Shown here piece after piece: positions 62,036-64,000 of a stretch of DNA of 64,000 nucleotides (position 1 is the first letter of the stretch; each line of letters starts with the position of its first letter). The DNA is from Brassica napus (Eukaryota > Streptophyta > Magnoliopsida > Brassicales > Brassicaceae), in the NCBI RefSeq assembly GCF_020379485.1, contig NC_063446.1, positions 13,005,597 through 13,069,596 of the forward strand, in the 5' to 3' direction. The notes below the pieces were generated by a model. That model did no database searches. It saw only the letters and a list, made by a program, of their open reading frames with translations, and was not told the DNA's origin. Position numbers and translations under genes: made by a program.

Positions 62036-63577
62036 TGATAATAGGTTTTTCTACCTATTGCAAATGTTGTAGTATAGGGGGGTGAGTGAATGTCGAACCA
62101 GTCCTAGTGATGTGAATCAGTGAGAATACAAGTCATTTCTTAAGCTAAGCGGATTCAATAGTTGTGAGTGTGTGACAAGTAACAATAGCAAACAGAGCAA
62201 TACAACAAGGTTTTGATCAATTTAGACAAGTGAATCCATGGGCTAAGGGAATTGATTTCAAGTAACTAAAATCCAATCTAGGTGACAAGCTTTCAATCAA
62301 AGTAATCTCTTAAGTCTAAACACAATTCTAGACAAGTCCTATGTCTAGGTAAATGCCCATTTGCTTAGAAATCATTAAACATCAAATGTCTTTGGCTTAA
62401 TTCAATCAAGCAATCTTTAAGTTCAAGTTCAATAACTATCTAGCAATTTTAACATCAAGTGTCCTTGGCTAATCTCACTAGAGCTTAGTTGAGTTGATTC
62501 AAACACTTCATTTAATCATGTCTGATGAGAAGTGTTTAGAAATCAGGTTTAGAGTGATCAAGACTAAACAAGCATTAAGAATACTCAACAAGCAAGTTCA
62601 TACAAGGATCTAATACAATAACACCATAGATCTTCACTAAGTTACTCTAATCTCCCTAACCCATGAATTCTTAAGGAAACTACTCACTAATCTCCATGAA
62701 AACACTTAATCTCATAATAGATTGAAGCATATTCAAGTAGATACAACAGAGAATAAAGATAAACAAGGATTTAAACAAGCAAAACGAAATTAAAACTCAA
62801 GAACAGATGATGAACAATTGAAGAACAGCTCAAGAACACTAAGAACAATGATATTTCAAAGAGAGAGAGTTTTTGACAAGTTAAATTATTACAAAGTTGG
62901 ATAATCATGTTTCTTCCCCACTCTTTTGATAAAAAGAAAGCAGATATTATACAGAAAAGTAGGAAAAATCGTGCAAAGGAAAGGTGGGTGGAAGAAAGTG
63001 GGAAGTTGGTTAATCCCATCAACTTTCAAGTGGTCCCCGGCAAGGATTGATACACCTATAGTAAATCGATCATAACTTATCCAATACAGCTTCAAATGAC
63101 TTGAAACCACTTCTATTGGAAAGCTAACTCAATTTCCAGTGTCTCCACAAATTTTGAGCTTCAGAAGAGATTTTTAAGGCCTTCATCCGTGTTCATCTTT
63201 CACGCTCTGGCTTCAGAGCGGGTACGCCACCTCGCTGCCAAACCCCGCTCCAAATGTTTTGCTTCGTTTCTTCATAACACGCGCGAGCTACAGACCCCGC
63301 TCCACCAGGTCGCTCTACATATGGAGCGGGTACGCTACCTCGCTGCGTGAGGTCGCTCTGATAGGGAGATCGCTCAATGATCACTTTTAACACTTCTTTT
63401 GGACTCCAATTGCACTCAAAATCCCACCAATGGTCCTCTAACTCATCCATGGTGCTCTCCAACACCTGATATGTACAAATGCAATGATATGCAACCTAAA
63501 TGTGCCTAAATGATGCTCCAAATGACCAAACCATGCAAGAATAAGAAGTTAAAAACATGTAAATTCACAAGATATCA
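62036..63577 (-). repeat. Athila 5' LTR
   Basis: 1542 bp, partner of 52830-54371, followed by GGCGT at 63578-63582. It should hold the element's promoter on the minus strand. Confidence 0.95.
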
Positions 63578-64000
63578 GGCGTGGTCAGAAGCTACGGCTT
63601 TGTTTTGTCGAGAGGAATACAGCGGTGGTCTCAGATTTTTAATACGATCAACCAGTTAAAAAATCAAATCAAAAGAAATAAATCTGGAAAAAATAAATAT
63701 GAGATTGGAAAGAGAGATAGATTTTTGGAGTTTATGGATGATAATTATTTAAAATTGGAGACATGAGAGAGAACACACAAATGATGCGTGGTGGAAATGG
63801 CTTTGTTTAGTTAAAACAAAATAAAAATATATCCTCAACTAAATAAAATGGTAGAATAGACAAAACATATAAAGAATGTGTGTCACATGCAAGAAGATGT
63901 GTCTTTAGATGTAATTCTAAAGTCAAAATGTGTCTTCATATGTAAATTTTTCATAAATATATATGGTTAGATTTAAATAATTTAGCACCCCTACTCAATG

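Larger units (their letters stand above)
52830..63577 (-). mobile_element. Young Athila-type Ty3/Gypsy LTR retrotransposon (10.7 kb)
   Basis: Two 1542-bp LTRs (52830-54371, 62036-63577) start TGATAATAGG and end AGATATCA, flanked by GGCGT. By eye they differ at only two positions (53306 C vs 62512 T; 53702 A vs 62908 T), so insertion is very recent. Coding is on the minus strand: primer-binding site 62015-62032, gag 61908-60040, pol 60181-56189, then about 1.8 kb without an env-like frame, then the polypurine tract and 3' LTR. Domain order protease-RT-RNaseH-integrase, the [10 protein letters not shown] protease motif and the tRNA-Asp-type primer site fit the Athila/Tat group. gag and pol are in different frames and overlap. 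Confidence 0.95.
51844..63965. mobile_element. Putative Mutator-like element interrupted by Athila
   Basis: An 11-bp direct repeat GTTAGATTTAA flanks the interval (51833-51843 and 63966-63976), consistent with the 9-bp duplications of Mutator-like elements plus chance bases. Inside each end are inverted blocks: AAGACACATTTTGTCTTTGG near 51876 and, inverted, AAGACACATTTTGACTTTAG near 63925, followed by matching TTACA and GAGACAC/AAGACAC blocks. Without the retrotransposon it would be about 1.4 kb. Extreme ends do not match well, so the class is tentative. Confidence 0.4.

Overview
The window is nuclear DNA of a Brassicaceae plant, most likely a Brassica or close relative. Host genes have short GT-AG introns, intergenic DNA is AT-rich, and there are nested plant transposons. 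Six of the host genes match Arabidopsis chromosome 2 loci around At2g38840-At2g38910 in the same order; that order is quoted from memory. There are no rRNA genes, CRISPR arrays or bacterial features. I see no convincing new defence or metabolic system. The interest lies in transposon-gene interactions and unusual splicing.

Left part (1-24.2 kb), transposon-rich: a small unrecognised five-exon gene encoding a Lys-rich, probably coiled-coil protein (766-1923); a Helitron terminus (2635); decayed gene-like sequence (about 3.8-6.4 kb); a repeat built from the short palindrome GAAGACTTC (6.5-8.6 kb) with an inverted relative at 21.6-23.9 kb; a complete but decayed Copia LTR element with target duplication CAACC (8576-14801); a 4.5 kb PIF/Harbinger element with an intact Myb-like gene and a frameshifted transposase (15708-20240); two Stowaway-like MITEs.

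Middle part (24.4-46.7 kb), gene-rich: a guanylate-binding-protein-like GTPase with 17 exons including a 7-nt microexon; a decayed copy of its 3' end split by a Helitron; a potato-type-I proteinase inhibitor lying between two related Helitrons in inverted orientation; a group C bZIP gene that I do not place at the Arabidopsis locus, with interstitial TTTAGGG repeats and a duplicated G-box/CCAAT promoter block upstream; NF-YB1; an uncharacterised seven-exon gene with a duplicated motif; an RCI2/PMP3 membrane peptide; and the calcium-dependent kinase CPK20, with an 85-bp MITE at the splice donor of its first intron.

Right part (46.7-64 kb): a broken DHHC S-acyltransferase pseudogene; a hAT-like element with a minisatellite core (49581-50646); and a putative Mutator-like element (51844-63965) whose interior is interrupted by a very young 10.7 kb Athila-type Ty3/Gypsy retrotransposon (52830-63577) with nearly identical 1542-bp LTRs.

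The host genes do not form a pathway; they are neighbouring plant loci. Exon boundaries were worked out by hand from reading frame, GT/AG signals and remembered family sequences, without alignments.
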